The position numbers and the translations under genes were made by a program. Under the pieces are notes generated by a model. It did no database searches, was not told where the DNA came from, and saw nothing but the letters and a program-made list of their open reading frames with translations. A stretch of 64,000 bases of DNA from Prionace glauca (taxonomy: Eukaryota > Chordata > Chondrichthyes > Carcharhiniformes > Carcharhinidae), in contig CM075760.1 of the NCBI GenBank assembly GCA_037974335.1, forward strand, positions 37,209,609 to 37,273,608, read 5' to 3'. Shown in pieces: positions 42,481-53,660 of this stretch; the first letter of the stretch is position 1, and each line of letters opens with the position of its first letter.

Positions 42481-43222
42481 GAAATCAATGTTTCCCCCTT
42501 TCCATTTCTTTTCTCTTTTTGGGGGAAATTGGGGACTTGCAGCAACTGAAGGGTAAGGAAGTGAATCCAGTCTGTACATTCCACACATTTTTAGTCCAGT
42601 CATATGTGCACAGATCTTCTGGCAACCTGCATGGAGACTTTTAGCTGTGTGTCTCCTGGACAGGAAACAGTGAACATGGATCTGTTAATCAGCCTCAATC
42701 AGCACCTTCAGGAGAATTGGGAGGGTGAATATTAGATACAGCAGAGTGAGAATGGAGGGAGAGTGTGTGACATGGAGATTTACAGCTTTTGGGGAATGAG
42801 AGAGGAAAGAATGTTGCATAGAAATGAGAATTATCTGTTCTTAATTTCTACCCTGTCCTGACACTGATGACTTGTGTCAACTTGTTTTACAGGATATTGA
42901 AAGAGGAATCACAGGCTGAAATCTCAAACATCAGGTCTAGATATGGCAGAGTCATGTTCCTTGGGATCTGAATATCATCAGCCATTGAACCTGGAAGGAG
43001 ATTTGAAAAGATTTCAAACGTCAGTGTGACGGGAAAAGCATCAACACACTTCCACATTCAAGTGAGAGTGTTCCAGAGCACTGACTGAAGAGCTTTAACC
43101 AGTTACACAGCCTGAATAAATATCACACCATTCACAGTGGGGAGCGACTGTACACGTGTTGTGTGTGTGGACGAGGCTTCAACTGATTGTCCACCCAAAA
43201 GAGAGGCAAGGACACCTGCACC
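42481..43222 (+). other. ZF8 intron 1 and leader
   Basis: Family intron with the conserved block (42700-42830), acceptor cttgttttacag ending at 42892, leader, and a relic finger ahead of the ATG (about 43060-43170). Confidence 0.65.
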
Positions 43223-44653
43223 ATGGAGAAACCATGGAAATGTGTGGACTGTGGAAAGAGATACAGATTCCCGTCTCGGCTGGAAGCTCATCGACGCAGC
43301 CACACTGGGGAGAGGCCATTCACCTGCTCTCAATGTGGAAAGGGATTCAACCGCTTATCCAATCTGCGCAAACACCAGCGAGTTCACACTGGGGAGAGAC
43401 CATTCACCTGCTCTCAGTGTGGAAAGGGATTCAACCACTTATCCAATCTGTATAAACACCAGCAAATTCACACAAGGGAGAGACTGTTCACCTGCTCTCA
43501 GTGTGGAAAAGGATTCACTCTGTTATCCACTTTGCAGAAACACCAGCGGGTTCACAGTGGGGAGAGACCGTTCATCTGCTCTCAGTGTGGAAAGGGATTC
43601 ACTGTGTTACCCTATCTGTGGAGACACCAGCGAATTCACACTGGGGAGAGACCATTCCCCTGCTCTCAGTGTGGGAAGAGATTCACTGACTCATCCAGCC
43701 TGCAGAGACACCAGCGAGTTCACACTGGGGAGAAGCCATTCCCCTGCTCTCAGTGTGGGAAGAGATTCATTGACTCATCCAACCTGCAGAATCACCAGCG
43801 AGTTCACACTGGGGAGAGGCCATTCACCTGCTCTCAGTGTGGAAAGGGATTCAATCAGTTATCCCACTTGCAGAGACACCAGCGAGTTCACACTGGGGAG
43901 AGGCCGTTCAACTGCTCTCAGTGTGGGAAGGGATTCACTCATTCAACCAGCCTGCGATTACACCAGCGAGTTCATACTGGGGAGAGGCCGTTCACCTGCT
44001 CTCAGTGTGGGAAGGGATTCACTCATTCAACCAGCCTGCGATTACACCAGCGAGTTCATACTGGGGAGAGGCCATTCATCTGCTCTCAGTGTGGAGACGG
44101 ATTCACTCAGTTATCCCACTTGCAGAGACACCAGCGAGTTCACACTGGGGAGAAACCATTCCCCTGCTCTCAGTGTGGGAAGGGATTCAACCAGTTATCC
44201 AATCTGCGGACACATCAGCGAATTCACACTGGGGAGAGGCCATTCATCTGCTCTCAGTGTGGAAAGGGATTCATTCAGTCATCCAGCCTGCAGACACATC
44301 AGCGAATTCACACTGGGGAGAGACCATTCACCTGCTCTCAGTGTGGAAAGGGATTCACTCGGTCATCCCACCTGCAGACACACCAGCGAGTTCACACTGG
44401 GGAGAGGCCGTTCATCTGCTCTCAGTGTGGAAAGGGATTCACTCGGTCATCCACCCTGCAGAGACACCAGCGAGTTCACACTGGGGAGAGGCCATTCACC
44501 TGCTCTCAGTGTGGAAAGGGATTCACTCGGTCATCCCACCTGCAGACACACCAGCGAATTCACACTGGAGAGAAACCGTTCATCTGCTCTCAGTGTGGGA
44601 AGGGATTCAGAATTTCATCCCAGCTGCTGAGACACCAACAAGTTCACGAGTGA
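43223..44653 (+). CDS. ZF8, seventeen-finger C2H2 protein, intact
   Basis: 476 residues from accATGGAG ([18 protein letters not shown]) to HQQVHE and TGA. Seventeen complete fingers, all with C-x2-C and H-x3-H spacing; fingers 2-17 begin F-x-CSQCG. Fingers 9 and 10 differ by one base in 84 (N/T after the first F) and share the helix THSTSLRLH; fingers 14 and 16 share TRSSHLQTH. This points to recent finger duplication inside the gene. Uniform kind, no effector domain. It lies downstream of the minisatellite promoter and is the best candidate in the window for a working gene. Its 3' flank is D2. Confidence 0.93.
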   Translation: MEKPWKCVDCGKRYRFPSRLEAHRRSHTGERPFTCSQCGKGFNRLSNLRKHQRVHTGERPFTCSQCGKGFNHLSNLYKHQQIHTRERLFTCSQCGKGFTLLSTLQKHQRVHSGERPFICSQCGKGFTVLPYLWRHQRIHTGERPFPCSQCGKRFTDSSSLQRHQRVHTGEKPFPCSQCGKRFIDSSNLQNHQRVHTGERPFTCSQCGKGFNQLSHLQRHQRVHTGERPFNCSQCGKGFTHSTSLRLHQRVHTGERPFTCSQCGKGFTHSTSLRLHQRVHTGERPFICSQCGDGFTQLSHLQRHQRVHTGEKPFPCSQCGKGFNQLSNLRTHQRIHTGERPFICSQCGKGFIQSSSLQTHQRIHTGERPFTCSQCGKGFTRSSHLQTHQRVHTGERPFICSQCGKGFTRSSTLQRHQRVHTGERPFTCSQCGKGFTRSSHLQTHQRIHTGEKPFICSQCGKGFRISSQLLRHQQVHE

Positions 44654-47345
44654 TATTCAGGGTTGGATTCTGCTGTTACTGTTTCAGCTCTCAGTTACAT
44701 CCAGGACTGCATTTTGTTCATTCTCACAGCTGGTCAATGGGGAGGGTTTCTTTCTGCTGGACTGGCTGGTTTCATGGCTAAATGATACTCTGAGCTTTGT
44801 TGTGAATACCTGGTTTCAGATTTAACACGAATCACAGAGTGACAGGGTGTTAGGAAGGTCAGAGATATTTAGTCAGTATTTCTGTTTGAAACCCCCCAGA
44901 TGCCCGTCCAATTTCCTTTGTAATTGATTGTTTCCACTTCCTCCACCCATGTAGGGAGCGGGTTCCAAGTCAATACCATTCACTGCAGTAAAATATTCTT
45001 CCTCACATTCCTCCCCCTGCATCTCTGACCCAAAACCTTAAATCTGTGTCCCCCTCGTCCTTGTCTCATCAGCGAATGAGAACGACTTTTCTTTGTCCGC
45101 CTTATCTAAATCTGTCAGAATCCTGTCCACCTCTATCAAATCATCCCTCAACCTCCTTTGCTCCAAGAGGAACAACCCCAGCCTGACATTGACAATAAAG
45201 AACAAACTAACAGAATATGTTAATACCTGAAATCAAATGGGAATGTTGAATTTCTGTTTTAAAGATATTGTGAATATATTGCCCTGGACAATAATGAAAT
45301 TGGGATAACCCACCTTGGGTGTGGTTGAATGGAATATATCAATGTGGTATCCACCAACAGTCTAGTGAAAGTCTGGAATGTGTAGCTGGAAATCCCTCCC
45401 TAACAGCACTGTGGATGCATTTACACCTCAGGCATTGTAGCAGTTCAGGAAGGCAGTGTTGGGACCATGGCCGAGACAGCTACATACAGCCACATATTCT
45501 GTCATAACTGAAGGACTGCAGATTGAATGTGAGTCATGATGGGACTGGACGATCTTGACCACATTCCTGTGACTGCTCAGTTTCTGCAATCACGGACCAT
45601 TAAAGCTGTTTAGCAGAGCCCCGACAGGAGACCTGGTGAGAATATTTACTCAAAATGAGTTGGAATTAAGCTTATCCCAGGACTGGCTGGTGTTCAGCGG
45701 CTGAGATACCCGAATCTGTAAAAAGGGGGGTCTGACCAATCAACAAACAGTGGTAGGTAGTTGATTAAGGAATTAAGAAGCATTCTCGGGCATTGTTTAA
45801 ATTAATTTATCCTACATTTGTGATAAAAACTATGAGGGACTTATGACCCAATTGTGGGTGAAGTGGTGGTATACTCCAAATAGCACTGGACTGAAAAGCG
45901 GACCCTCTGAGAGTAGATTCTAATGGTTATAATCCTACCCAAGCATGGCCAGTGAAAAATCAGAGCTTGAGTGGGGACCGGACAGGTCTCTTACCTGCTA
46001 CTTGGAAATAAGAACAAGAGACTTATTGATTAAATGATTCAAGAACAGAACCAATGTTTTGAGTCGTAGAATCATAGAAACCCTACAGTGCAATCTGGAT
46101 GACACTTCCTAAGAGTCCTGATGAAGGGTCATCCAGACATAAGAACATAAGAAATAGGAGCAGGAGTAGGCCATCTAGCCCTTCGAGCCTGCCCCGCCAT
46201 TCAATAAGATCATGGCTGATCTGTCGTGGCTCAGTTCCACCTTCCCGCCCTCTCCCCCTTAATCCCCTCGCTTATCAAAAACCCATCAACCCGCGTCTTA
46301 AAAATATTTAGCGAGGCAGCCTCCACCACTTCAACAGGCAGAGAATTCCAGAGATTCACCACCCTTTGAGGGAAGAAGTTCCTCCTCAACTCCGTTCTAA
46401 ACCGCCCCTCCTTTATCTTGAGGCTGTGCCCCCTAGTCGTACTGTCTTTTTTGAGCGGGAAGAGTCTCTCCACTTCTATCCTATCCATCCCATTCATCAT
46501 CTTATACGTCTCAATGAGATCTCCCCTCATTCTTCTAAACTCCAACGAGTATAAGCCTAGTTTATTCAGCCTCTCCTCATAGCTCAACCCCCTCAACTCC
46601 GGTATCAGCCTAGTAAACCTCCTCTGCACTCCCTCCAAGGCCAAAATATCGTTGCGCAGGTGCGGCGCTCAAAACTGCACATAGTACTCCAGCTGCGGCC
46701 TCACCAATGCCCTATACAGCTGCAGCAAGACGTCCCTACTTTTATATTCAATCCCCCTCGCTATGAAGGCCAGCATCCCATTCGTCTTCCTGACCACCTG
46801 CTGCACCTGCAAGCTGGGTTTTTGCGACTCTGACGCAAAACATTGGTTCTGTTCTCTCTCCAGATGCTGTGAGACTTGTTGAGATGTTCTGGCATTTTCT
46901 GTTTTAGTTTCAGATTCCTGCATCCGCAGTATTTAACTTTTACGATAAAGTGTTTAATCAAAATAGAGGGAGTGGTGTCAAAAAAAGAAAAAGGATAAGG
47001 ATGACAAAGTCAGGGGTCTGATTCTCTGAGCCCATCTCGAATTTTAAAAAATGACTGAACCAGTTTATAAAGAAGTTACTCATCCCTAACAAAAACTGAT
47101 CAAATTACATTAAGGTGAGGACTATAACAAACTTAATAGATGAAGTTTAAAATCAAATTTGTTTTTTCGTTAGAGAAGTTTTTTAACTTCTGTAAAGTGA
47201 TGTAATTGTGTGCAAGTTTTTTTCTGCTCACTCCCCATCCCCTTTAGATTCTGCAGAAAAGTTAACCCTTTCAGTAGATAGTTCAATTGTTTTTCAATCG
47301 CCCGAAAACTCACGTATATTTTAGTTTATAATTGAAGATTTATTG
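44654..47345 (+). repeat. Duplicon copy D2, 3' flank of ZF8
   Basis: Same blocks as D1 in inverse orientation: cctgtcactctg (about 44850), CR1 remnant reversed (44940-45190), atgtagctggaaatccctcc (45380), gttgattggtc reversed (about 45740), gtgagcagaaa reversed near 47220. A LINE at 46138 is found only here. Confidence 0.75.
46138..46835 (-). mobile_element. CR1-type LINE 3' end inserted in D2
   Basis: Codes for SRDVLLQLYRALVRPQLEY, LEGVQRRFTRLIPELRGLS and TQRVV-like (PQRVVNLWNSLPVEVVEA) residues; tail at left. Inserted into a copy of the inverted-arm repeat, whose right part resumes at about 46836. Confidence 0.85.
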
Positions 47346-47544
47346 GAATTGGCTAATGTAGGTGTTTGACACTTTTAATGGATTGAAAAGGGGTCTTGAG
47401 AAGGCAGTGTGGTCGGGGGAGATGTTTATAAAGAGGTGCTGAGGGCTGTTAGTTTTACAAGTTACCCCCGTTTTCAGAGCCGTGACTTCATGCCCTGGTC
47501 TGAGAGGGATGGAGAGAAGTCTGTTCAATTGTTAAAGTGAAGCT

Positions 47545-47680
47545 TCCACACACCTGATGAAGGAACAGCGATTCCGAACGCTTGTGGGATTACTGTCAAT
47601 AAACTGGTTGGATTTTAACCTGGTGTTGTGAAGCTTCTTACTGTGTTTACCCAAGTACAAGCCAGCATCTCCACATCTTT
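47545..47680 (+). mobile_element. Penelope-like element 3' UTR end
   Basis: cacctgatgaaggaacagcg, caataaactggttggatttt, then cctggtgttgtgaagcttct. Confidence 0.7.
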
Positions 47681-47839
47681 AAATACACATACAGGGAAGA
47701 GGCTGCAATGAAATCTGTCCCTTTTAACCTGCACAAAAGCAAGAGGCTGAGATTGACAGGCTGCAGGAGTCCATTCAGCCCATTGTGCCCCTGCTAGCTC
47801 TTTGAAAGGACTCTGATTTATCCAACTGCTCTGCTGTTT

Positions 47840-48255
47840 CCCCACAGCCCTGCAAATTCTTCCCTTGCAAGTCTTTACCCTTTGGAAAGATTCGATTGAA
47901 TCTGCTTTCAGGCGGATCAGTTCAACTCGCTGTATCAAAAAATAAAATAAAATCTTATCTCCCCCTCTGGCTCCTTTGTCAATTACCTTAGAGAGACTCA
48001 CTTTCTGTTAAAGAGTCTGCCAACCCCTCTCACCCACTTTCTCTAAAGTGCATCAATCTCATCAGGAAAAGTTCAGAAAAACCAAATATTTTTACTGAAT
48101 GAAGTTTATTAATGAAACAGAATATGGTTAAAACAAACAGAAAATGACTTGAGGATCAAAGACAACCAGAGTCAAAGGATATTCACAACGTTCTGGACAC
48201 AAATGGTTTCTCTTTAATTCATCTGTAGCCTGTTCCCTGCCCTCTTTGTGGTAAA
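47840..48255 (+). repeat. Duplicated block, first copy at 17.38-17.80 kb
   Basis: ccctgcaaattcttcccttg through gtagcctgttccctgccctc, matching the other copy with few changes. Confidence 0.65.
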
Positions 48256-49144
48256 GGCAGAATTCTTTGGATAGTAAATTTAAAAAGAAGTTTATTGAAT
48301 GAAAAGTTTTTTCTGAACAGCTTTAAGACATTGACTTTTACAACTTCATGTGGGTGATCAGTCTGGAGAAGCGTAACCCCCTCTCTGGCTCCTTCTTTCA
48401 CAGGAATTCAGCCTCGGGAGTCTGGCTCCTTCTCTGACAGGAATTTCCTTGGAACTCAGCCTCGGGAGTCTTCAATATTTGGTTCACAAGGAAGACTTTC
48501 AGAACCTCTACTTTTACCCCCAAAGTGATGATTACCTCATGTCAGAGTTGGGGCTGTTGTATCAGGACAATTGGTCAATTTGATCAGTAGATTAATTTAA
48601 CTGAATCCTCAATTACTGACACCACCTTCTGTTAGAGAGGAATGCAAGAGAACTGGTTCATACTATCCCTTTAGCTGATTCTATACAATCCCTTATTTAC
48701 ACAGTTTCAAATGCTGAGGCTAATCAGAGCTTGAAGATCTCTCTCGCCAGTACATTTATCCTCATGCACATTCTTTATATACACAGCAATTAAGCTTTTA
48801 CAGCAAATAAAACTCAATCTTTTACGACAACTACTGATTTGTTATTCATTGATTAACTATAACTTATTTAAGGCTAATGACTTTCTCATTTGTTAATGAC
48901 TGGTAGCTAATAAATAACTACCAGATGGGGCAGCTCTCTTCACTAAATCACCACTCCAACTGCTCCTCTGGAAACAATGAGGTCAAACCATCTAAGGTTT
49001 TTACCTTTTAAAGAAACAAAAGCCTTCCCAGGTCTCACTGGGGCCTACTTCTGGTTTTACACTCCCGGCTTAGGAAAAAAACTCTGAAAAAAGGTAAAAA
49101 TCCTTCTTCCCGACAAGCTCTCGTCACTGAATCACCACTCCAAC
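48256..49144. other. Intergenic, nothing firmly recognised
   Basis: AT-rich. A local repeat (cagcctcgggagtctggctc; cagcctcgggagtcttcaat) at 48410-48470, and a repeated segment (tcaccactccaactgctcct) at 48949 and 49131. No gene. Confidence 0.4.
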
Positions 49145-49975
49145 TGCTCCTCTGGAAACAATGAGATCAGTTGGAGATTGGGGCAGAGAGATGGCAGATG
49201 GAGTTTAATCCAGACAAATGTGAGGTAATGCATTTTGGTAGGTCTAACACAAATAAGAAATATAAAGTAAATGGCAGAACCCTTAAGAATATTGATAGGC
49301 AGAGAGATCTGGGTGTACAGGTACACGGGTCACTGAAAGTGGCAATGCAGGTGGAGAAAGTAGTCAAGAAGACATACGGCATGCTTGCCTTCATCAGCCG
49401 GGGCACTGAGTTTAAAAATTGGCAACTCATGTTACAGCTTTATAGAAGCTTAGTTAGGCCGCACATGGAATATAGTGTTCAATTCTGGTTGCCACACCAC
49501 CAGGAGGATGTGAAGGCTTTGGAGAGGGTACAGAAGATACTTACCAGGATGTTGCCCGGTGTGGAGGAAAAGTTGGAGAAACTTGGTTTGTTTTGACTGG
49601 AATGATGGAGGTTAAGGGGAGACCTGATAGAAGTCTACGAGGTTATGAGAGGCATGGACAGAGTGGATCGTCAGAAGCTGTTTCCCAGGGTGGAAGAGTC
49701 AATTACTAGGGGGAACAGGTTTAAGGTGCAACGGTTAAAGGAGATGTATGAGGCAGATTTTTTACACAGAGTAGTGGGTGCCTTGAACTTGTTGTCAGGG
49801 GAGGGAGTGGAAGTGGATATGATAGTGACTTTTAAGGGGCGTCTTGACAAATACATGAATAGGACAGGAATAGAGGGATGTGTTCCCTGGAAGGGGGTTT
49901 TAATTTAGTCTGGCAGCATGGTCAGTGCATGCTTGAAGGGCCCGTCCCTGTAACTCTCTTTGTTCTAAATACAGT
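49145..49975 (+). mobile_element. CR1-type LINE ORF2 C-terminal fragment
   Basis: WQMEFNPDKCEVMHFGRS, QRDLGVQVHGSLKVAMQV, KKTYGMLAFISRGTEFKN, RSLVRPHMEYSVQFWLP and ALERVQKILTRMLPGVEE are in one frame to 49596. One stop, then the frame goes on from LRGDLIEVYEVMRGMDRV. Tail gaagggcccgtccctgtaac...tttgttct. A different subfamily from the 46.1-kb element. Confidence 0.8.
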
Positions 49976-49984
49976 AATATTTAA

Positions 49985-50100
49985 TGAACACATTTGGTTC
50001 ATACAATGTGGTTGACTCTCAACTGCCCTCTGAACAAGGGCATCTAGGGATGGACAATAAATGTTGACCAGCCAGTGACACTCATGTCCCACAACTGAAT
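49985..50100 (+). mobile_element. tRNA-SINE family 3' tail
   Basis: ggttgactctcaactgccct, agggatggacaataaatgtt, then cactcatgtcccacaactga. Confidence 0.6.
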
Positions 50101-50399
50101 AAAGTTAATACAAGATATACTGGTTCGAAAAGAGACTTGCTGCAAGCCAATAGCTTTCCTTCTGACTTGAACTGAGCAATCAACCTTATTCTTGAGCCAA
50201 ATTTGACAGAATTATAATGTCTTCCAACTGAATAAATTCTTCAAAGAAATTTTTAGTTTATACAACTCCTGTTCGCTTTGCAGCTTCCACAAGCATGTAG
50301 ATGAATTCAATGTTAATTTTTAAAATAAAGCTCCAGTCACATGTTAGAATTTAACGTGGTTTCCTTGAATTTGTTGTTTGGAATGTTTGAAGAGGCAGC

Positions 50400-51340
50400 G
50401 TGGGGCACAATGGGGCACACGGCCTCCTTTTGTGCTCTCTGCTCCTCGTCTGCATTTGAAGTGGTAAATATCTGGAACTCACTTCCTATGATTGGGCTGA
50501 AGCAGAGAGATTGGAATGTTTCCAAAAGGAAATTGGACGGGCATTTCAGGGAAATCAATCCGCAGGGATACGGAGAGAGAACAGGGTAACAGTTTGATCT
50601 AAAGAGAGCCAACATGAACTCAATGGGCTGAATGGCCCCATTTCCAATCCTGTCTGATCTAAAGAGAGAAATTTCAGCTGCTCCAGTCCCTCCAACTCAG
50701 TGAAGTCCCTCATCCCTGGAATCATTCTCGTAAATCTTCTCTGCACCTTCTCTAAGAACATTTCATCCTTCCAGAAGTTTGGGGCCCAAATATAGGGTTC
50801 CATTCTAGAGGGGTAGAATTAAACATCAATGAGGTTATGTTCAACTTGTTCAGAACCAGGGTTAGGCTACACTGGGAGCACTGTCAACATTTGTGATCTC
50901 CATATAGAAAAAGGAAATAGAGACACTGGAGAAGGAGCAACAAAGATTCACAAGAATAATCCCAGAATTGAGAGCATTTAACCCTCAGGAAAGGCTGGGG
51001 CTGCTTTTCTCTAGAAAAGAGAAGATGAAGGGTGACCTGATGGAAGTCTTTAAGATTGTGAAGGGGTTCCATAATCCAATAGGGATTTCAGTGAGAAACC
51101 TCTTTACCCAGCGAGTGGTGAGAATGTGGAACTCACTACCACAGCGAGTGGTTGAGGTGAACAGCATGAATACACTGAAGGGGAAGTTAGATACATACAT
51201 AGGGAGAAAGGAATAGAAGGATATGCTGATGGGGGGAGATGAAGAGGGGTGGGTGGAGGCTCATGTGGAACATAAATACTGACACAGACCAATTGAGCCG
51301 ACTGGCCTGGCCCTGTGCTGTAGACTCAATGGAACCGAGA
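50400..51340. mobile_element. Cluster of CR1-type LINE 3' fragments
   Basis: Three pieces: plus about 50400-50660 (VVNIWNSLPMIGLK, NPQGYGERTG), minus about 50610-50805 (ctccctcaactcagtgaagtc-like region with tcgtaaatcttctctgcacc), plus about 50930-51340 (PQERLGLLFSRKEKMKGDLM, TQRVVRMWNSLPQRVVEV). Confidence 0.65.
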
Positions 51341-51342
51341 CA

Positions 51343-51600
51343 AAGAACAACACAGCACGGGAAACAGGCCCTTCGGCCCAACGAGCCCGCGCCGCCTTCC
51401 CATTGTCAGTGACCTATTCATGATTTTAGTCTACGCCTAATGTGCGAGGATCAGGGAGGTCCAATATAGGGACAATTTGTTACCCAATCAATCAGCCTAA
51501 AAGCACATTTTTGGGATGTGGGAGGAAACCGGAGCACCCGGAGAAAACCCACGCAACCACGGGGAGAACGCGCAAACTCCCACGGACACAGGCCCAAATC
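51343..51600 (-). mobile_element. V-SINE, 5'-truncated
   Basis: Reversed, nearly the same as 37.9 kb: acaaagaacaacacagcacg, cccttcggcccaacgagccc, ggaaaccggagcacccggag. Confidence 0.8.
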
Positions 51601-51727
51601 CATGTGTCCGCACAGCAACAGAGATAGTCTCTGAGCTGTCATGTTGCCCTCGAGATGGTCCAGTTTAAACACACCAACGACATGAAGCAGTAGGCAACTC
51701 CTGAAGCAACATCAACAGACAAATGTA

Positions 51728-51995
51728 TTTATTTTAGATCTACCTGTCGTGGTAGAGAAAAACATTATTTACTATCCAGGATTAAATAAATGTTCTTCAT
51801 CAGTTTGTGTGGGTCATTTCAGTGGAAATGTGCTCTCCCAGGCTCAAAGAGCATCAGCCCACTAGAAGCAAAATCATGAGACCAGCCAGTCCAGCAGAAA
51901 GAAACCCTCCGACCCTCCCACTTCACCCACTGTCAGAATGAACAGGGTTCAGTCCTGGATGTGATGAACAGCAGCAATAACAGCAGAATCCACAA
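51728..51995 (-). terminator. ZF9 3' UTR with polyadenylation signal
   Basis: Reversed AATAAA (tttatt at 51728-51733), then the family 3' UTR to the end of the array. Confidence 0.65.
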
Positions 51996-52235
51996 GTGAT
52001 CACTTGTGAACTCGCTGGTGTCTCAGCAGGAGTGATAAACTGGTGAATTTCTTCCCACACACAGCAGCTGTGAATGGACTGGTGGATCATCAGTTCCTGA
52101 GAGCTTTTGAAACAATTCCCACAGTCAGAGCATTTAAAGGGTCTCTCCCGGCTGTGAGGGACATTGTTCATCAGCAGCTGGGGTATTGAGTGAATCCTTT
52201 CGCACACACAGAGCAGGTGAATGGTCTCTCCCAGT
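51996..52235 (-). pseudogene. ZF9 C-terminal finger tail, decaying
   Basis: Finger remnants in another frame than ZF9 ([19 protein letters not shown]) with a deleted segment after HQSIHS and a shifted last finger; ends gttcacaagtga (minus strand). Confidence 0.75.
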
Positions 52236-53660
52236 GTGAACTCGCTGGTGTCTCCGCAGTGTGCACGCTCTGCCAAACCTCTTTGTGCAGAGAGAGCAGC
52301 TGAACGGTCTCTCCCCAGTGTGACTGCGCTGGTGGTCTATCAGATGCTCAGAAATTTTGAAGCTACTCCCACAGTCAGAGCATTTAAAGGGTCGTTCCTG
52401 GGAGTGAGTGACTTTGTGTCTCTGCAAGCTGGATAACCGAGTGAATCCGTTCCCACACTCGGAGCAGGTGAACGGTCTCTCCCCGCTGTGAACTCGCTGG
52501 TGGGTCAGCAGGCTGGATGACTGAGTGAATCCTTTCCCACACTTGGTGCGGGTAAATGGTCTCTCCTCAGTGTGAAGACGCTGGTGTGTCAACAGTGTGT
52601 ATGACTGACTGAATCCCTTCCCACACACAGAGCAGGTGAATGGTCTCTCCCTGGTGTGAACTCGCTGGTGTCTCTGCAGTGTGGATGACCTCTTAAACCT
52701 CTTTGAGCAGAGAGAGCAGCTGAACGGTCTGTCCTCAGTGTGAATGCGCTGGTGGGACACAAGTTCCCCAGAAATTCTGAATTCACTCCCACAGTCCGAG
52801 CATTTAAAGGGCCTCTCACTGGTGTGAGTGACTTTATGACTCAGCAGGTTGGATAAATTAGTGAATCCCTTCCCACACACAGAGCAGGTGAATGGCCTCT
52901 CTCCGGTGTGAACTCGCTGGTGTGTCAGCAGAGCAGATAACTGAGTGAATCCCTTCCCACAGTCAGAGCAAGTGAATGGTCTCTCTCTGGAGTGAACTCG
53001 CTGGTGGTTCCGCAGGTTTGATGGTGATCTAAATCTCATTGAGCAGTGAGAGCAGCTGAATGGTCTATCCTCAGTGTGAACTCGCTGATGGGACATCAGA
53101 TCCCGAGAACTTTTGAAGCAACTCTCACAGTCAGAGCATTTAAAGGGTCTCTCATTGGTGTGAGTGACTTTGTGTGTCAGCAGGGCGGATGACCGAAAGA
53201 ATCCCTTCCCACACACATTGCAGGTGAACGGTCTCTCCCCAGTGTGAATTCGTTGGTGTGCCCGCAGTTCAGAGGACCGAGTGAATCCCTTCCCACACAT
53301 GGAGCACATGAACGGTCTCTCCCCAGTGTGAACTCGCTGGTGTCTCCGCAGTGTGGATGACCATTTAAATTTCATTGTGCAGTGAGAGCAGCTGAATGGT
53401 CTCTCCTCACTGTGACTGCGCTGGTGGGACACCAGTTCTCCAGAGCTTTTGAATCCGCTCCCACAGTCAGAGCATTTAAAAGGTCTCTCATTGGTGTGAG
53501 TGAGATTGTGACTCAGCAGGTGGGAGAACTTAATGTATCCCTTCCCACAGACTGAGCAGGTGAAGGGTCTCTCCCGAGTGTGACTGCGTTGATGAATTTC
53601 CAAATCACAGGGCAACATGAATCCTTGTCCACAATCATCACATTTCCACAGTTTCTCCAT
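52134..53660 (-). CDS. ZF9, seventeen-finger C2H2 protein with shifted end
   Basis: 508 residues from MEKLWKCDDCGQGF (ATG 53660). Seventeen fingers. The three-step order (CGKGF, FKCSDCG, FSCSHC) recurs four times, with extra CGKGF fingers between. Finger 14 reads FTRTKC, so one zinc cysteine is lost. After finger 17 the linker HTGRDHSP shows a frame change: tctctcccag stands where relatives have tctctccccag, one C fewer, near 52228-52231. The last 30 residues are therefore not finger sequence. Divergent partner of ZF10 across P6, with intact donor and acceptor. Presumed DNA-binding protein. Confidence 0.88.
   Translation of the reverse strand: MEKLWKCDDCGQGFMLPCDLEIHQRSHTRERPFTCSVCGKGYIKFSHLLSHNLTHTNERPFKCSDCGSGFKSSGELVSHQRSHSEERPFSCSHCTMKFKWSSTLRRHQRVHTGERPFMCSMCGKGFTRSSELRAHQRIHTGERPFTCNVCGKGFFRSSALLTHKVTHTNERPFKCSDCESCFKSSRDLMSHQRVHTEDRPFSCSHCSMRFRSPSNLRNHQRVHSRERPFTCSDCGKGFTQLSALLTHQRVHTGERPFTCSVCGKGFTNLSNLLSHKVTHTSERPFKCSDCGSEFRISGELVSHQRIHTEDRPFSCSLCSKRFKRSSTLQRHQRVHTRERPFTCSVCGKGFSQSYTLLTHQRLHTEERPFTRTKCGKGFTQSSSLLTHQRVHSGERPFTCSECGNGFTRLSSLQRHKVTHSQERPFKCSDCGSSFKISEHLIDHQRSHTGERPFSCSLCTKRFGRACTLRRHQRVHTGRDHSPALCVRKDSLNTPAADEQCPSQPGETL

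Noticed and set aside
43137-44630. 497-codon second open frame over ZF8 ([18 protein letters not shown] repeats), and a 314-codon third frame at 43837-44781
   Set aside because: Finger arrays repeat every 84 bases, so all frames repeat and stay open. Neither has zinc ligands or a family start. Similar shadows lie over ZF2, ZF7, ZF9 and ZF11.
48256-49144. Possible solo LTR
   Set aside because: I could not find matching ends, a primer-binding site or coding motifs; left unassigned.
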